NCBI GenBank assembly: GCA_038380795.1
Contig: CM076270.1
Location: forward strand, 11,531,001-11,595,000
Direction: 5' to 3'
Source of the DNA: Pyrocephalus nanus
Taxonomy: Eukaryota > Chordata > Aves > Passeriformes > Tyrannidae
DNA length: 64,000 nt
Shown here: positions 51,085 to 64,000 of the stretch, piece by piece
How the letters are laid out: every line of letters starts with the position of its first letter
How positions within the stretch are numbered: the stretch's first letter is position 1
Notes under the pieces: model-generated
Told to the model about the DNA's origin: nothing
What the model saw: the letters and a program-made list of their open reading frames with translations, nothing else
Databases searched by the model: none
Made by a program: the position numbers and the translations under genes

Positions 51085-51402
51085 AGGGAATTGGACTTGG
51101 CCTCCTCATATTGAGAAAATTGTCCCTAGATGGGTCAATTAGGACAAGAAGACACGGGCTTAAGCTCTGCCAGGGGAGGTTTAGGTTGGATATTAGAAAG
51201 AAGTTCTTTACAGAGAGAGTGATCAGGCATTGGAATGGCCTGCCCAGAGAGGTGGTGGATTCACCGTCCCTGGAGGTTTTTAGGATGAGACTGGATGTGG
51301 CACTGAGTGCCATGATCTAGTAATCACAGTGGGTTTGGATCAAGGATTGGACTTGATGATCTCGGAGGTCTCTTCCAACCCAGTTAATTCTATGATTCTA
51401 TG
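51085..51402 (+). mobile_element. CR1 LINE, 5'-truncated 3' end
   Basis: This is a clear avian CR1 tail in sense orientation. It covers the end of ORF2, the short 3' UTR with TTGGACTTGATGATCTCGGAGGTCTCTTCCAACC-type sequence, and the terminal ATTCTATG repeat (ATTCTATGATTCTATG, ending about 51402). CR1 copies typically lack a poly(A) tail and end in this 8-bp repeat, as here. The 5' boundary is uncertain: homology is confident from about 51110, and the bases before that are less certain. The element cannot move by itself because the reverse transcriptase and endonuclease regions are absent. Confidence 0.93.
51111..51320 (+). pseudogene. CR1 ORF2 C-terminal remnant
   Basis: The frame keeps the C-terminal end of CR1 ORF2 downstream of the reverse transcriptase. 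It contains [16 protein letters not shown], then [18 protein letters not shown], and ends at a TAG after about 69 codons. The frame has no internal stop or shift, suggesting a fairly recent insertion, but the catalytic domains are missing. It is often misannotated as a host protein in bird genomes and should not be counted as a gene. Confidence 0.9.
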
Positions 51403-54400
51403 TGTGACAAGTTCTGTGACAGGTTTATGTTATAGAAAATAGGTCCAAAGAATGATCATCTCTTTCTGAAAAAAAGCAAGGGTGCTTTGAAAGTAAGAGT
51501 TGATTATTAAAATGGAATTTAAAGGGTCTTCTCCAAGTGTCTTAGGTTTATTTTTCTCTGGTTTCTGGTTCTGTCATTCTAATAAAAATATTTGCATGAT
51601 CTGTTTATTGGTGCTCACTATTTTAATTAAATCTGTTTTCCAGAAGCAAAAGACTTTGAGTGATACTTGCAATAAATATTCTTCTTGGATTCTTTGAAGA
51701 TTCAATTTGAAAATATTCATTTGAAAAAGCAAGCAAGGTCCAGTGCTGACATTTTGGACAAAGCATGTTTGTTTCCTCTCTCTGATTGATGACATTATCT
51801 TCCCAGAGCTGCTGCTTCTCCATAAGGAATGCTGCTTGCTGTACATAACATACTTAGTTCCCTTTATTATTTGGTTGCTGTTACTGGAAGGAAACAACTC
51901 AGGAAAATAATGCCAGAAAAGATTGTGTGGTCAAATATGTTCCTTGTTACAAATGTGAATAAGGTTTACCTCCCAACTTGATGAGTTTTTTTTCAACTGT
52001 GCCCATTTTTTTTCACCCTGAAAGAAGATAACTTGGTGCAGTTAACTGGCTAAATATGCCATTCCTTTCTTGGAATTAGTAACTAGTTTAGATCTCTGAT
52101 TTCAGGCTCCTCTGTTTTCAGCAGGTCTTGTAATTATGAAGAAATATGGAGCAGTAAGAGATAAATTTAGACAAGCTGGAAATAGTGCGTACTGGAGCTA
52201 AGCTTTGTATTCACCTTATCCTTCTGCTTCAAACTTTCATTTTGACCTGGAAGCTGCTGCTTCTTCATCTCCTACATAGGTATTGCCTCATTTCCTCAGC
52301 CTCTCTCTACTCTCTGATCCGTCTGGTACAGTTTCTCCCTGAAGTGTTTTGGAAGGGCTGCTCAGGTGCCGGAATATAAATATATATAAAATACATACAC
52401 ACATATATGTATGTTGTGGTTTGGGGTTTTTTTTGGTCCCAGATATAAAATTTAGTCCTGGAGGCTATATAGCCCAATTATCAGTGGGAGCTCTTCTGAC
52501 TTATGCTAATTAAACAGAGCAATATATTTGTTTATGTTCCACAACAGTTTGCTTCACAGGCTGTGCTGAGGAAGTAGTGTTGTGGTTTGTGCAGAGCAAT
52601 GAAGAGTCTCTATGGAAACAAAATATCTGAAATCTGGGGCAATTTCAGCTTTTGTACCTCATGCAGGGAACACTTGCTACTGATACTAAAGTAAATTCAA
52701 GTTTTTCCCATTTAATTTTTCACGATTCATACCTGGTAACTTGGCAGATTCAGCTGCAAATAATCTTTGGCCAGGCTTTGCATGGTACATTGTGTTTTGA
52801 TTGAATTTAGAATTGATATTGGGGGCAGTGTCTTCCTGCAGTCCTGTCAAGGCGGCTGAGATGTTCTTGTTGATGATGGCACCTGGTATATTTCACAGAG
52901 ATTGATATTCGTAATTGTGACTCTTCCTTCGTCGGGGGCTTTATTGCTCTCTATGGGCAGTTTGAATCTCTGCCTTTGCCTTGTGAATGAACAGATAGTA
53001 AAGGCTCATGGATGGAGTTGGTGTTAATGCAATAGTCTCTTCAATAAGGAAATGATGCACAAAGTGTTTGGTGTGAAATTAATCTGGGTTCCTCTGACAA
53101 CAGAGTCAGCCTTCATGCCCATCAAAGTTTGGTCTGTGGAAGTAAAGTGTGCCAACCTGCTGGAGTCTCCTTACTGAATATTTTGAGGAGAGCTGTAGTC
53201 TCAAATTTGCACCAACATTCCCCACTCTCTGTGAAACTGGGGGTTTGGTTTAGTTGGTTATAATGGTAGGATCTTGTCTTCAGACTCCAGGGGTGGATTT
53301 GGGCATCAATCAGCTCAACACATTCACACTGAAAGGGCCAATGCCTAAACCAAAACAGAAATGCCTTCTCTGACCTTGTTTCAGTTTGCCCAGGGAGGAA
53401 AAAAGTGTCACTAGCTAGTTTCCCAAAAAACTTCTTGTTCTGTTTTATCCACTTTTAGGAAGCAATTTGCTTGTCCCAAGGGAAGAAACAGTGTTGGCCA
53501 GGTGAAATTGAGGGATTCCCTGCCTGAACAAGCAAGTTGCATCTCAGCAGGGTGTTAAGAAACAACAGCAGAAGAAAAAAACAGAGGCTGACAAGTTGAA
53601 GGAGCTCCAAGACGCATTTAGGTTATTCTTATGTGTGTGACTTATATTTTTTGTGACTGCCTTATAAAGCACTTAATAGAAAAAGATTTCTGTTGAAGTA
53701 AAATCAAAGAAAAGGAAAGACTGAGATAAGAATTCCAGTGCTCTTGTGATATATGAGGTAGTTTTCTCACGTGTGAGTTTAGATACTGTTTCTCCTAGTG
53801 AGCAGCAGCACTGAGGGCTGTGTGCTGGTTACAGCTGTACAACAGCTGGCAGGACACACTGGCACTCGAGCTTGTGTTCTGGGTGAACCTGTAAGAGGAA
53901 AATGGCTGGGTTTTGGTATTCAGATCCTACTTTCTATACTAAAAAAGTCCTTTCCGCCATTGCAAATCTACATGCAGACAAAAGAAAATGCAAACTAAAC
54001 CATTTTTTTCTGACCAGCCTTAGCCTTTTTTTATTTCTGAAAGCTGAAAATGAATGAAACCCAGTTCTAAACTTCCTGTACCAGATGTTGCTTTCATTCC
54101 ATGGCAACTGTTCTTGATGTTGCTCAAACCAATATTACCAAAACGAAAAGTCTTCCTGGGCTGCTTTGTCTGTTTATTAGTATGCTAGAGCTGGCTGGAA
54201 GCTGCTTTCTTCCCAGACTGTATCCTTCCCATTTCCCTTCCCCTGACTTTTTTTTCTCTCTTTTTTTGGATGGGGATAAATTGGCAACTGAAAAGTCAGA
54301 AATTGACTGTAGCTTATTGAACTATTTTTTACTAAAAATGTCACTTAGATGCAAATTCTTTTGTTTTTCAGAAGGCTAAAAGAGATTTAAAAGGCACTTG

Positions 54401-57400
54401 AATGAAAAGAGTAGCTTTTTTATTTTTATCAAATCTCCTATTTTTATATTCGAAAACACTTGAAATTGAAAACTCCTTACCACAATTAATGTGCATTAAT
54501 CATTCATCTTGGCAGCATCTGTTCTGAACCACTGCTCTTCCAGATAAATGTTGTTATTCTTTCACTGAAGGTAAATTTCTATTGCTGGCTGTAGGTTTTT
54601 TTTTTTGTTTTTTTTTTTTTTTTTTTTTTTTCAGAATCTTAATATTCAATTTTCTTGCTTACTCTTGGAAAACATGGAAATGTCCCCTTCAAAATTACTG
54701 GCATTCTTCAGCTGACAGAGATTCCAGTGGATCATCTTACGGACACATCATTAATATACATTAGTCAGACCAGGTTCAAATTATGAAAGTTAAAAAACCA
54801 TAGAGTTCAATGTCAAATTTTACCGCTAACACAGCATTAGGGCTCAATGAATTCATTTGATGAATGACAATAATTAATAAATATGAATTCTCATCAAGGC
54901 TGCATGTTCAAGCTGCTTGCTTTGAGGAATTTTATATTATATGCGCTATATATGTAATAACCTGGAGCAGTCTCAGAGATGCTCATTCAGAACCTCTTTT
55001 TTAAGCCTCACAGGGAAGATGGAGGTGCATGCCCTTCATCAGAAAGGTTTCTTTGTGTGAAAGACCAGGTTATTGAATACAGAGGGCTCATTAGTGCAGG
55101 TAATACTGCAAAGCAGCATTTACAAACATTCACTCCTATTCAGCAAAGCTCTCTGGTCCAACTATGTTTATCCTTGTTGTTTGCTATTCTTGAGTATTTG
55201 CACATATGTTCTGGGGAAGCCTGCTGTTCCTGACGATACCCTGTGTGCATGTGAACCAGGGGATGTGTCAAATGAGTGCATTGCCTCCTGATGATTAATT
55301 ATTCCCCAGGGTAAAAAGCTAGTAAAACTTTTTAGTTTTCCAGGAAAACAAAAGAATAAAGGACTTTTTGACTTTTTATTTACTGCACATTGTGAATGGA
55401 TGAAACTGTTGCCAAAGAAGAGCCAGGTCCTTGGAAGAAAACACTATGACCAGTTATTCAGCCCTGCTGCATCCTCCTGAGAGCTGCAGTCCTGGTCAGC
55501 TATGGGGTTGGGTTTGCATGTAAAGAAACCCTCAGCTGAAATATGGAGGGCTGAGGAATAAAATAAGGGAAGCGCTGCCAGCAAAACTATCTTATGAGAG
55601 TTCTAGAAAGATGGGATAAAATGACCTGACAGATTAGACACAGACAGGGTTTTTTCCTTCTTGACAAAGTGGGGTCATCTGAATAGCATACCTGAGAGGT
55701 GCTAAAATAAAGGCCAAATGCTTGGGGGAGAAAGCTATGTAGGTCATGTTTGCTAAGAGGGAGACTGCCTTTAAAATAGCAACCTTGGAAAAAAAATAAT
55801 CTCTTAAAGTTACGATTAGGTATTGAGCAAGATTATTCTTCTGGTATGAAGTTGCAGGTGTGTTGCCTTGCGAATGGTGAGCAAAATTGTCTCTGCAGGG
55901 TGCTGTAAGACTGTTGTTGTTTCTTGTGTCTGTGTTTTCAAAGGATCCTGGGAAGCTGGAAAACATCTAGAAATTTGCTCTTCAGGTGATCCCAAGCTGA
56001 GGAGTCTCCAAGAGTGATTTACAAAACTCTGTTTTTTGTTTGTTCAAGAGGAAATCAAAGGTGGATCATAGTTTACTAACTCCAGGGTAGAAGAGAACTC
56101 AGGATGGTAGCAGATCAAACCAGGCTCTTGAGTCAAAATACTGGAAGCTAGCTGTTAAATCTAAGCTAGAAATAATGTATAGGTTGTCAGTGAGTCAACT
56201 ATTAGAATAGTTTACCTAAAGCCATACTAGAGGCTACAACACTTAGCACCTCTACCTGAAGTCTTACTGGCCTCTCCAAAATAGAGAATCTGGGTACAGC
56301 AGCAACTGGGAGCTGATGATTGTGTGCTCACTAGTGTAGGAGCTCAGGGCTAAATTCTGCTGCTGGGCTTTTGCTAGACACAAGGAGCAGGGTGAGATTT
56401 GCATTGTGGAAACAAAGGATGATAGAAAGGATGGGAATAAGCAGCATTGCTTGTTTATTTTCAGAAAGAAAAAATGAAATTACAGAAGCCAAGTAATACT
56501 GTACTTTATTTATTAACTCTTCAGAGAGCTTGGAGGTTGCATTGAATCAGTCTTTGACAGCTATTTCACTTCTTATACATGTAGTTTTCCTTGTTTTCTG
56601 TATTAAGAAAACTTTCACTGAGTTAAGTGAGGTAATTCATCTCCTGCATGAAGGACTTATTTCTATAGCTGGAGCTGAAGAAATGCTCTAAGTGTTCATT
56701 TATCTTATCAGGACCCAGTTTCTGATTTTTAGGGGAGAGGCCTCAAGAATTTTTATTCTTTTTTTAATCAATATGAGGCTGTGCCCACAAACACAGCATG
56801 TGCTGCAAGTCCAGCAGGTATTCAGGTAGTGATCTGGTAATGGAAAAGTGTCATCTGCTTGTATTTCTTCGAGGCAAAAGGTGTATGAGGTCTTTTTATT
56901 TATTATTTTTGTATTTGAAATAGGAACTTACTGTAGTGGTAAATGTCTTGTAAATACATTTGATCTGAAATAAAATCTTTCTATTGAAGAGGGGGCAGAA
57001 AGGAAACTGAAAAATGAAGTGTTGGCTCTGAGCCCACTGTCCTCAGTTTGTATTGAAGTGAAAGGCTTTCTGGACAGCTATGCCCAGGTCTTAATCTGAT
57101 TTTGCTGAAAGCAAGCTGTCTTTCACATGTTGATAAGAATTATGTGTAGCAGCATTTCAATATGTTTTCCTTGGTGTGAATTAGGAGTAATTCAATTGAC
57201 ACAAGAAGAGTCTTGGGAAGAACCAGGTAAGAAATCAGAATAAAAAATGGTGGGAATTTTTAACCCAATATTGCTTAGCCTGGTTCAGTTTGTAGTATGT
57301 CAGAAGTTATTGTATTTTGAGGTTTCGTTCAAGCTCTGAATAACCTGCTAAGGAAGCAGAGAAAAGGTTCCCTACCTATAGACTCCTATGGTCGAAATGG

Positions 57401-59262
57401 AGGAGGCAGATGGAGGCAGGGGAACAAGGCTGAGGAGATGTGACCTTATCTAGTGAAGGCTGTCCAGGACTCCAGGAGACACTTGGGGTAGGATCAGAGT
57501 CTCCTCAGTCGAGGACCAGCACCTAACTCCGTAGAACAAACACCCTCTGAAAACTGATGCATTTGTTTTTTTCAGACGATTTTGTTGCCAAACGGACATC
57601 TCTGCTTTATCCCTATAATAAAATCAGCCTTAGTGGTTATTTCCACGCAGCCATATATTTTCTGTGCTGATACTAAGCTCCTGCTCAGTTTAGCTCCTTT
57701 CTCAAGGGACTGAGGGGCTGCAGAACCCAGCAAAGAGGTGAATTTAATTGCCTTGAAGATACACCGTGTGCCAGGTTCGGAGCTCCTTGTCAGTGATGCA
57801 GCTCTTGGTGCTCCCAGCAGTGACACAAACACAGTGTGTGTCACAGGTGGGACAGCCCTTGCAACAGAGACAGGCCTGTCCCTGCACTGGCAGCTACAAA
57901 GTCTAGAGAAGTCTCCTAAGCTTCACCCCTTTCCAACTTGTGGGATGCTGTGGAAAGCTGCTTGGCAGTCTGCTGGCACCAAGCTAAATGCTGAAGAGGG
58001 TGCCAGAACGAGAAGAGACCACAAGCTGCCAGGCCAATTTTCAGTGACGCATCTTCTCCTGCCTTCTGTCTCTCCTGGTGCGCAGAGCCAGAGGCTCAAG
58101 GTTGGCACAGGAACAGGATGAGCATCTGAGGAAAATTCTTCTCCTCTTAAATGTACACGTTTGGTAACACATTTGTATGAGGGATGGTTGAAATTTTATT
58201 TGATTCAAAGATTATTTTATTGTTCATCTAAGCAAGTAGTGTTTTGGCTTACTTAAGGGGTTTATATCATTACCCGCATAAATTTTGTAATTGCTTTTAC
58301 TTCCCAAAATTGTGGTCGTGATCTTCCATAAGATTTATAATTTAATCCATTCATCTGAATTCAAAGCAGAATGTCTAATAGTTCTCAGGCACAAAGTAGC
58401 AGGAGATACTTCATGGGAATCCCCCTCAACTCCATCTCATCTGTTTTTCTGCCAAAATGCAAGATTAAGAGTATTTAAGCTCTCGCATCTGACTATTTCA
58501 GCTCTCACTTCCAAATGTTTTCTAAATCCTCCAAATGAAGGATATATTGCAGCCTGTCTTATTCCCAATGAAGAAAATAGATGCTTGGTGAAAGCATGGA
58601 TGACTTCCCCAAGATTGTAACAAGCCTACCGTAATGCAGAGAGATGGAGCAATAACATTCAGCGCCTTGGGCACTAGCATTTTGTCCTTGTCCTTTGATG
58701 CTTGTGGTTTGGATTTTACAACCACTGATGCTCCAAGTCAGTTGGCAGTCTATTGCTCTTGCTGATACATATATTTTATTGTTAGAATATTATTATTGTT
58801 TTCCAGGGAGAGCTATCTTTCTTCTGTACTGAAATGTATTTACCTTCTTGGCAGAATGTGCAATTTCTGTGGATGGCCTTGTCTTGAAAAAATAAGTGGC
58901 CACCATTAAGAGAAATAAATTAGTTCATACTTACTTAAAACCACTTCTTTGGAAAGGATGAGGGGAAAACTTTATTGTAAAGCACTTTTCTTCTTGTGAA
59001 GTAAAGGAAATGAGGTGTAAAGTAGTATAGGACCTTACATAAAGGCTTATTTGTGTGCAGATAAGGCATATACATAAAAATTTCTGTGACTGCTTGAATA
59101 ATTTTTCAGATTAACAAAAACAACCCACTCAAAACTCAACAGAACTAACTGACATTTCAAACTTGCAAGAAAATTCTTGCCTAAACTTTTCAGTCTGAGA
59201 CGGCATCAGTGAGAGGACAGCCTATGTGAAGTTTTACATACACTTTTAGCTACTTGGTTTCG
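51403..59262. other. Unique DNA, no gene recognised
   Basis: No exon, RNA gene or dispersed element was identified apart from the T-tract at 54596-54631. The longest frame (57738-58121, 127 codons, plus) overlaps a minus-strand frame and is unrecognised. A short A/T-alternating stretch lies near 52375-52412. The bases 53241-53305 have slight tRNA-like texture but do not fold convincingly. Confidence 0.6.
54596..54631. repeat. T homopolymer tract ending in CAG
   Basis: About 35 T residues with one G interruption, followed by CAG. It formally resembles a splice acceptor, but the downstream frame (54582-54764) is short and unrecognised. Confidence 0.9.
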
Positions 59263-59310
59263 TAGAATCACAGAATATCCTGAGTTGGAAGGGAACCATA
59301 AAGATCATTA
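59263..59310 (-). mobile_element. CR1 LINE 3'-end fragment, antisense
   Basis: Reading the minus strand gives a CR1-type end: ATGATCTTTATGGTTCCCTTCCAACTC followed by a degenerate terminal TTCTGTGATTCTA repeat. Only about 48 bp are recognisable. It is a short, old or strongly truncated copy oriented opposite to the other two CR1 pieces. Confidence 0.8.
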
Positions 59311-62300
59311 AAAGAAAAGGAAAAAAAAAAATCACGCGAAACCCTCAAACAAATTTGGTTGCTACAAATACTACAAAAAACCATGTGGTCCGAAATCTAG
59401 CTAAAGGGAAGAGATTTGACCTCTGATTTCATGCGATAATAATGGTCAAAGCGGGTGGTTTGTGGTTGTGATTTCTATGACACTTGAATTAGCTCTCTTG
59501 AAGTTCAGCATCTTTTCTTCCCAGCTGTGCTCCCCAGCCTTGGGAGCTGCTTGCAGCTTTCTAGGTGGGTTTTGCTTGGTGCTGGTGTAAGTGCCAGACT
59601 CTCCAGTGTCTACCTTCAGTGTTTAGCAACAGGCAGGATCTTTCCCCATCTCTTCCTACATAGGCACCCAGACTGCCAATCCTGCAGAGCCCCCAACACT
59701 CACATTTGCTCCATGCCCCATTGCTAGCCTGGCCCTGGGTTACCCTTCCACCTTCCTGAGTCTCTCGCACCTCTTTGATGTGCTGCATCTTGTGCTTAGT
59801 TGCCTGAAAGCACGAGAGGGAACATCCCAGCGTTTGCTGATGCTGCAGAGAGCTTTGGGAGCAGCACGGGTGTTCCCCAAAGGGCTGTGCGGGTCAGAAA
59901 GCCCAGCTGGGAAACGCCCACCAGCCCAGAGCTCGGGCTGTGGCAACCGAGGAGCTGTAAATGACTGCACCGGGGAGACACGCGAAGCTCAGCTGATGGC
60001 AGAGCACAGATTTAATCTTTGGAATGATTTCCCCTGAGCTGCAGAGTTCACCTCCTTACATCTCATTTGCTTTTCTTTTGTATTCCACAGAGGGGAACCC
60101 CACGATTTGGAGAAATATCCTCTCTCTAGTTGTTACAAAGAATTGCAATTGGCTTTCCCTATGAGAGGAAGGGATGTCAGGAGAAGGGATGCCTGGGCTT
60201 GCACAGGTCAGCAGACTGAGTTCATTTCTGTAACTCCTTCACTTCCAGACCAGCACAGAGCAAGTTGAAATTATTTTGTGGTGCAAGAAATAACGAATAG
60301 CACAAGAAGGCATCTGTGGGGAGACAGCCCAGTGCTTTACTGGGAATAGATATCTCCAGAGGGACATGACAAATGCATCTTCAGGTGTTGTCATCTGCAG
60401 TATTAAGGATTCTAAATGTGTTCTGAGGAAATCCTCCTCTTATGCCTGCTTTCTGGATGCAAGCAGCAGAACAGGAACTCTCTGTTGATGGCTTTTGCTG
60501 GGCTGCAATGATGAGAATCTGAGTGGAGGAGTGAGATCAACTGAGAGTTGAAACCCGGATTTCTCAGGAGTATAAGCCCTCACTCCACCCAGAAAAAGTG
60601 TTGTTTCCAGCTCATGCCTTGTACCGTTTTTCTCTGCCTTTTCATATAGGAGTTTGGCCTTGGAAGGAGGGAAGATAGTTGCTTGACCAAAAAATCGAGT
60701 GTTTCAGAATGATTACTTGGGAAGAGCCTGAAGTTTAAACTTTTCCCATTGTTTCTATCAGCTAGTATCAATGTCAAGTAGATCTCTCTACAAAACATTG
60801 ATTAACTGGGGGTTTTTTGTTTTTAAATTTTGTATATGAAAAACTTTCATAAAATTGAGAAACATCTATAGCTCAATACTTTACTTTCAGGAGTATTGGT
60901 CAAATTCAGCTCTAATCTTCTTGGCAAAACATTTTTAACTCTGAGTCATCCTATACCCCACCACAGCCCCTTTGCAGAGATCTAGCCACTGCTGTCATCC
61001 TTTTCTGGACATTGAAATTAATCTGAAGCTTGTTTCTCTAACAGTGATAGACAGGAACGTGTTGTATTTTATGTTTCCCTGGTATATAAAAGGCTTGACC
61101 AAGGAAAGAATAGTGATACATATTTAAATTACAAAACCACACACTTACCAGGGTGACTTATTCCAACATCAACCTTGAAACAGTCCCTGTATGAGCACAG
61201 GTTTGTAAATCTGTGGGTCAGTGTGTGCTATGTATGTATATATATTAGTTGTGCTAAGGAGTTTTAAAATGTAGTCTGGGTTTAAATGTCAAGGCATGTC
61301 TGTCCTCTATACCTGGATGTTTGTATCCAGGATTTTGTCTCCTCTCTCTTTTCCAAGTCTGGACCATTTCTGTAATTCAGACTGTGTTGGTGGCTCAGAT
61401 GCTGAAGCCCACCTTCGTCTGAAACCTGTGTTTTCAGTCCTTACTATTCCAGAAATGCAGAAAATCTAAAAATGGGTTAAAACACAGACTCTCGCCTAAC
61501 ATTTTGTGATGTTTACATCTAAGGTTTGGATTAATTTAAAATCGATTTAAATGTGACTTACAAATCTGTTGTGCTATTATTCAAGGTAATGAAACCAGCA
61601 ATGTGCAGATCTCCTGTGCCAGGCCCCAAAATGATTCAATACTTGCCTCCTTCGTGGGTGGTTTTAAATGGAAGGATTATGTATTTGACTGGTGGGATGC
61701 CTTGCTGTGAAGTGTGTGCTAGCAGATATTTAGGCCATATCTGCAAAGGCCGAAGCTGTGAGCTGCAGCAAATGAGGTTTCTTTTTAATTTTTTTTACTG
61801 GTTTATAGACAGTGAGGAAACTCCTCACTGCTCCGTAGATAACATAATCCTTGTCTTCATGAGTTCTTTGGTCCAGTACTCAGCTAGTGTTCCCAGTGCT
61901 GGATGCAGTAGGAAAGAAGAGGAGCAGTGCATCTCTAGAGAGAGGGGAGAGTGAGTGAGGGAAATGGTGCTGTAATCCAGGGAAAGTGGTTCTTCTTGCA
62001 GTAAAAAAGACGAGAGACTTATTATCTGTCAGCACTTGCTAAAATAATTATTTTTATTTATAAACGAGATTCAAAGGAATTAATCTATGACTTTAGAGAG
62101 TTTATTTAAAAGCATGAAAAGGACTCTTCAGAGAATACAGCTTTATTTTGTGTTTGCACGCTGCTAAGCACGATGCAGTCCTGATCAACAGCCAGGCACC
62201 TGGGTTCAATCTCAGTGCTACTAACAGTAATTCAGAAACAAAGTGAACTGCAGCTCCTTACCCAGGCATCATTTTCCCTCCTCTGTAAAGTGCCAGGCTC

Positions 62301-64000
62301 ACCTGACCCCATCAGGATGGACAAAGCTCCACTGTCTGTAACCAAGTGGTTTCTCACATTTTTCAGTCCCCATATGCAGTATAAAGCTGAGCCTTGCAGT
62401 ATAATCTGTAGATCAGCAGCCCTAAACTACTTCAGAAGCTGGATAAATTTTCATGGTTTGAGTGAAGAACATCTTGGCATGAAGCCTTGAAGCCGAATTA
62501 TATTAATTCTCATCTTAAATCTGTTCCTCTACATGGCCTTATTTATTTCCTGATGTAAACAGAGGCAATGCTGCAATATTGACAGGCAGTAATGTCAGAG
62601 CACCCAGCTCTGGAACAGGACTCCCAGACTGCAGTGATGGAGGGAGATGAAGCCTCAGGGTTGTCATCATTAATCTTCCTGACTATGCTTTATTATAACG
62701 GGACTTGTCCTGGGTTTAGTTTCTATGAAAATAAGATGAAATAAATACTTGTCTTTTGGGATCCTTTGGCTATCACTGAAGCTTGGCACAGAGCTGTGGA
62801 GCTTTCTCTGGGGTACCAGGAGCCCTGGACTGTGTGGTTTGTGCAAGGTTGAATATAGAGTGCATGCCATCCAAAAAAAGAATTTCTTTTTCCTGAAAAA
62901 ATATCACATTTGCTTTCACAGATTGCTTTGAAAGTCAGTTTTCTGATTTTGCTTCAAACAATCTGATTCTTGCATTAAAGGACTTTGGGACATTTTGTTT
63001 TTAATGAATGACAGAAAAATTGGCATTTCTTGCTGTTGTTGCTTTTCCCCTCTGCTCTAAAAATGGCAACATTTTGAGCCAGCTCTGCCTTTTCCTCTGT
63101 CACTAGGAGATATGTTTCAAGTGCATGAGATAAGAGCAGTGAGGGAAGTATGGGTCACAGCAATTGCTCTCCTCATGCCAATTCTGTCCTGCTCCTTCAG
63201 GAGCTGAAAGGCCAGCCACGTGTTTATTTTAAGATTAAACTGATATTAAGTCAGTCCCAAGCATGCTCATCAACTGCTGCCACACAGGCTTGGTGAGGTC
63301 TTCTCTGGCAATTGCATTAATAGACAAAATGAGAGACTGAACTATCCTCTTGACCCTGGCAATAGGAGTTAAATTCATTTGAGTAAAGGAGACTGGTACC
63401 AGTTAAGACCAATGGCTGGGATATGTGAAGATGGGTTCTAAACTTAGTGGCTGAGAAGTGGAGTCCTCTCTCTTTTCGCCCTGGAGAAAGTCCTTGGGAA
63501 TTTCTATGGCTTTGTAAACATTTTAAAACCTGTGCAGTGTGTGCTTCAGGTTGATGGCAAAATCCTGGGAAGCTCTTCTCCCTTGGGCTACTCCTACTTG
63601 ATACTTTAATAAAATACTCCTAGAGTCAATAGCCCAAAAAACTACTGTAACTGATCTTCCTTAACATTAAGGGCTCATTTCAGTAGTAGTGAAGGTGTGG
63701 AGTTTGATAGGTTTGGTAAATCAGTGTGAAGGAGAATGTGATATGAATTGTGTTATCAGTAAAGTGTTCTCACCAAGGTACACCACAAATGTTTCTTTTC
63801 TGGTCCACAATTTGCAGACTGGAATAAAAAAACCCCTTTTCCTGTCAAAATTACTCCAAACTCTGACACGGGGCTCCCACTTAATGATTTTGTCTGGAAC
63901 ACAGTGAAGTCTTGGATGTGCAGTTATGAAAAAAACATTTGCAATCTGTAAAGAAAGGCTTTAATAAATATTTAAGCCTTTTTGTCCTGTTTTAGTTACA
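59311..64000. other. Unique DNA, no gene recognised
   Basis: Overlapping frames on both strands at 59527-60037 reflect a locally GC-richer, stop-poor stretch. The frame at 61553-61954 (133 codons, plus) is unrecognised. No repeats, RNA genes or promoter-like motifs were identified. Confidence 0.6.

Noticed and set aside
53241..53305. tRNA-like texture (TTTAGTTGGTTATAATGG resembles an A box)
   Set aside because: The B-box-like part is poor, and I could not pair a consistent acceptor stem or anticodon arm.
54582..54764. Possible exon after the T-tract ending in CAG
   Set aside because: A T-tract followed by CAG is expected by chance, the frame is 60 codons long, and no donor or domain was recognised.
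1..64000. CRISPR array, operon, prophage or bacterial mobile system
   Set aside because: No regularly spaced repeats and no clustered coding frames were found. The CR1 elements place the window in a bird (or other sauropsid) genome.

Overview
This window looks like about 64 kb of a bird nuclear chromosome, probably a songbird (the order is inferred). Three pieces of CR1 retrotransposon 3' end are recognisable, one of them keeping part of the CR1 ORF2 reading frame. There are no primate or rodent SINE/L1 signatures, interspersed repeat density is very low, and CpG is sparse except in a few short blocks. No operons, Shine-Dalgarno-led genes, rRNA, convincing tRNA or CRISPR array were seen. The DNA reads as intergenic or deep intronic sequence. 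I could not support any host protein-coding exon: the open reading frames are short (longest about 178 codons), of low complexity or unrecognisable, often open on both strands at once, and they lack a convincing pair of splice sites.

Layout. Bases 1-46 kb are AT-rich unique sequence with scattered T-tracts, short microsatellites, a 29-bp tandem duplication, some short palindromes or hairpins, and one GC-rich patch with a G-quadruplex motif near 11.66 kb. A CR1 tail lies near 34.1 kb. The 45.2-48.7 kb interval is the most unusual part. It has a cluster of long T-tracts, then a CpG-containing block (46.68-46.89 kb), then a stretch dense in transcription-factor-like sites between two T-tracts. 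It ends in a compact promoter-like unit (about 48.16-48.69 kb) with CCAAT, E-box, octamer, TATA and a CpG-rich downstream part. That unit is best explained as a solo LTR of an endogenous retrovirus, or alternatively as a host promoter with a noncoding first exon. Further on come a 58-bp alternating TG/TA microsatellite (50.1 kb), the best-preserved CR1 copy (51.1-51.4 kb, sense), and a short antisense CR1 tail (59.26 kb). The remainder is featureless.

No genes work together here and I found no new biological system. The best candidates for a second look are the 48.2-48.7 kb promoter unit and its neighbouring CpG/regulatory-like block.
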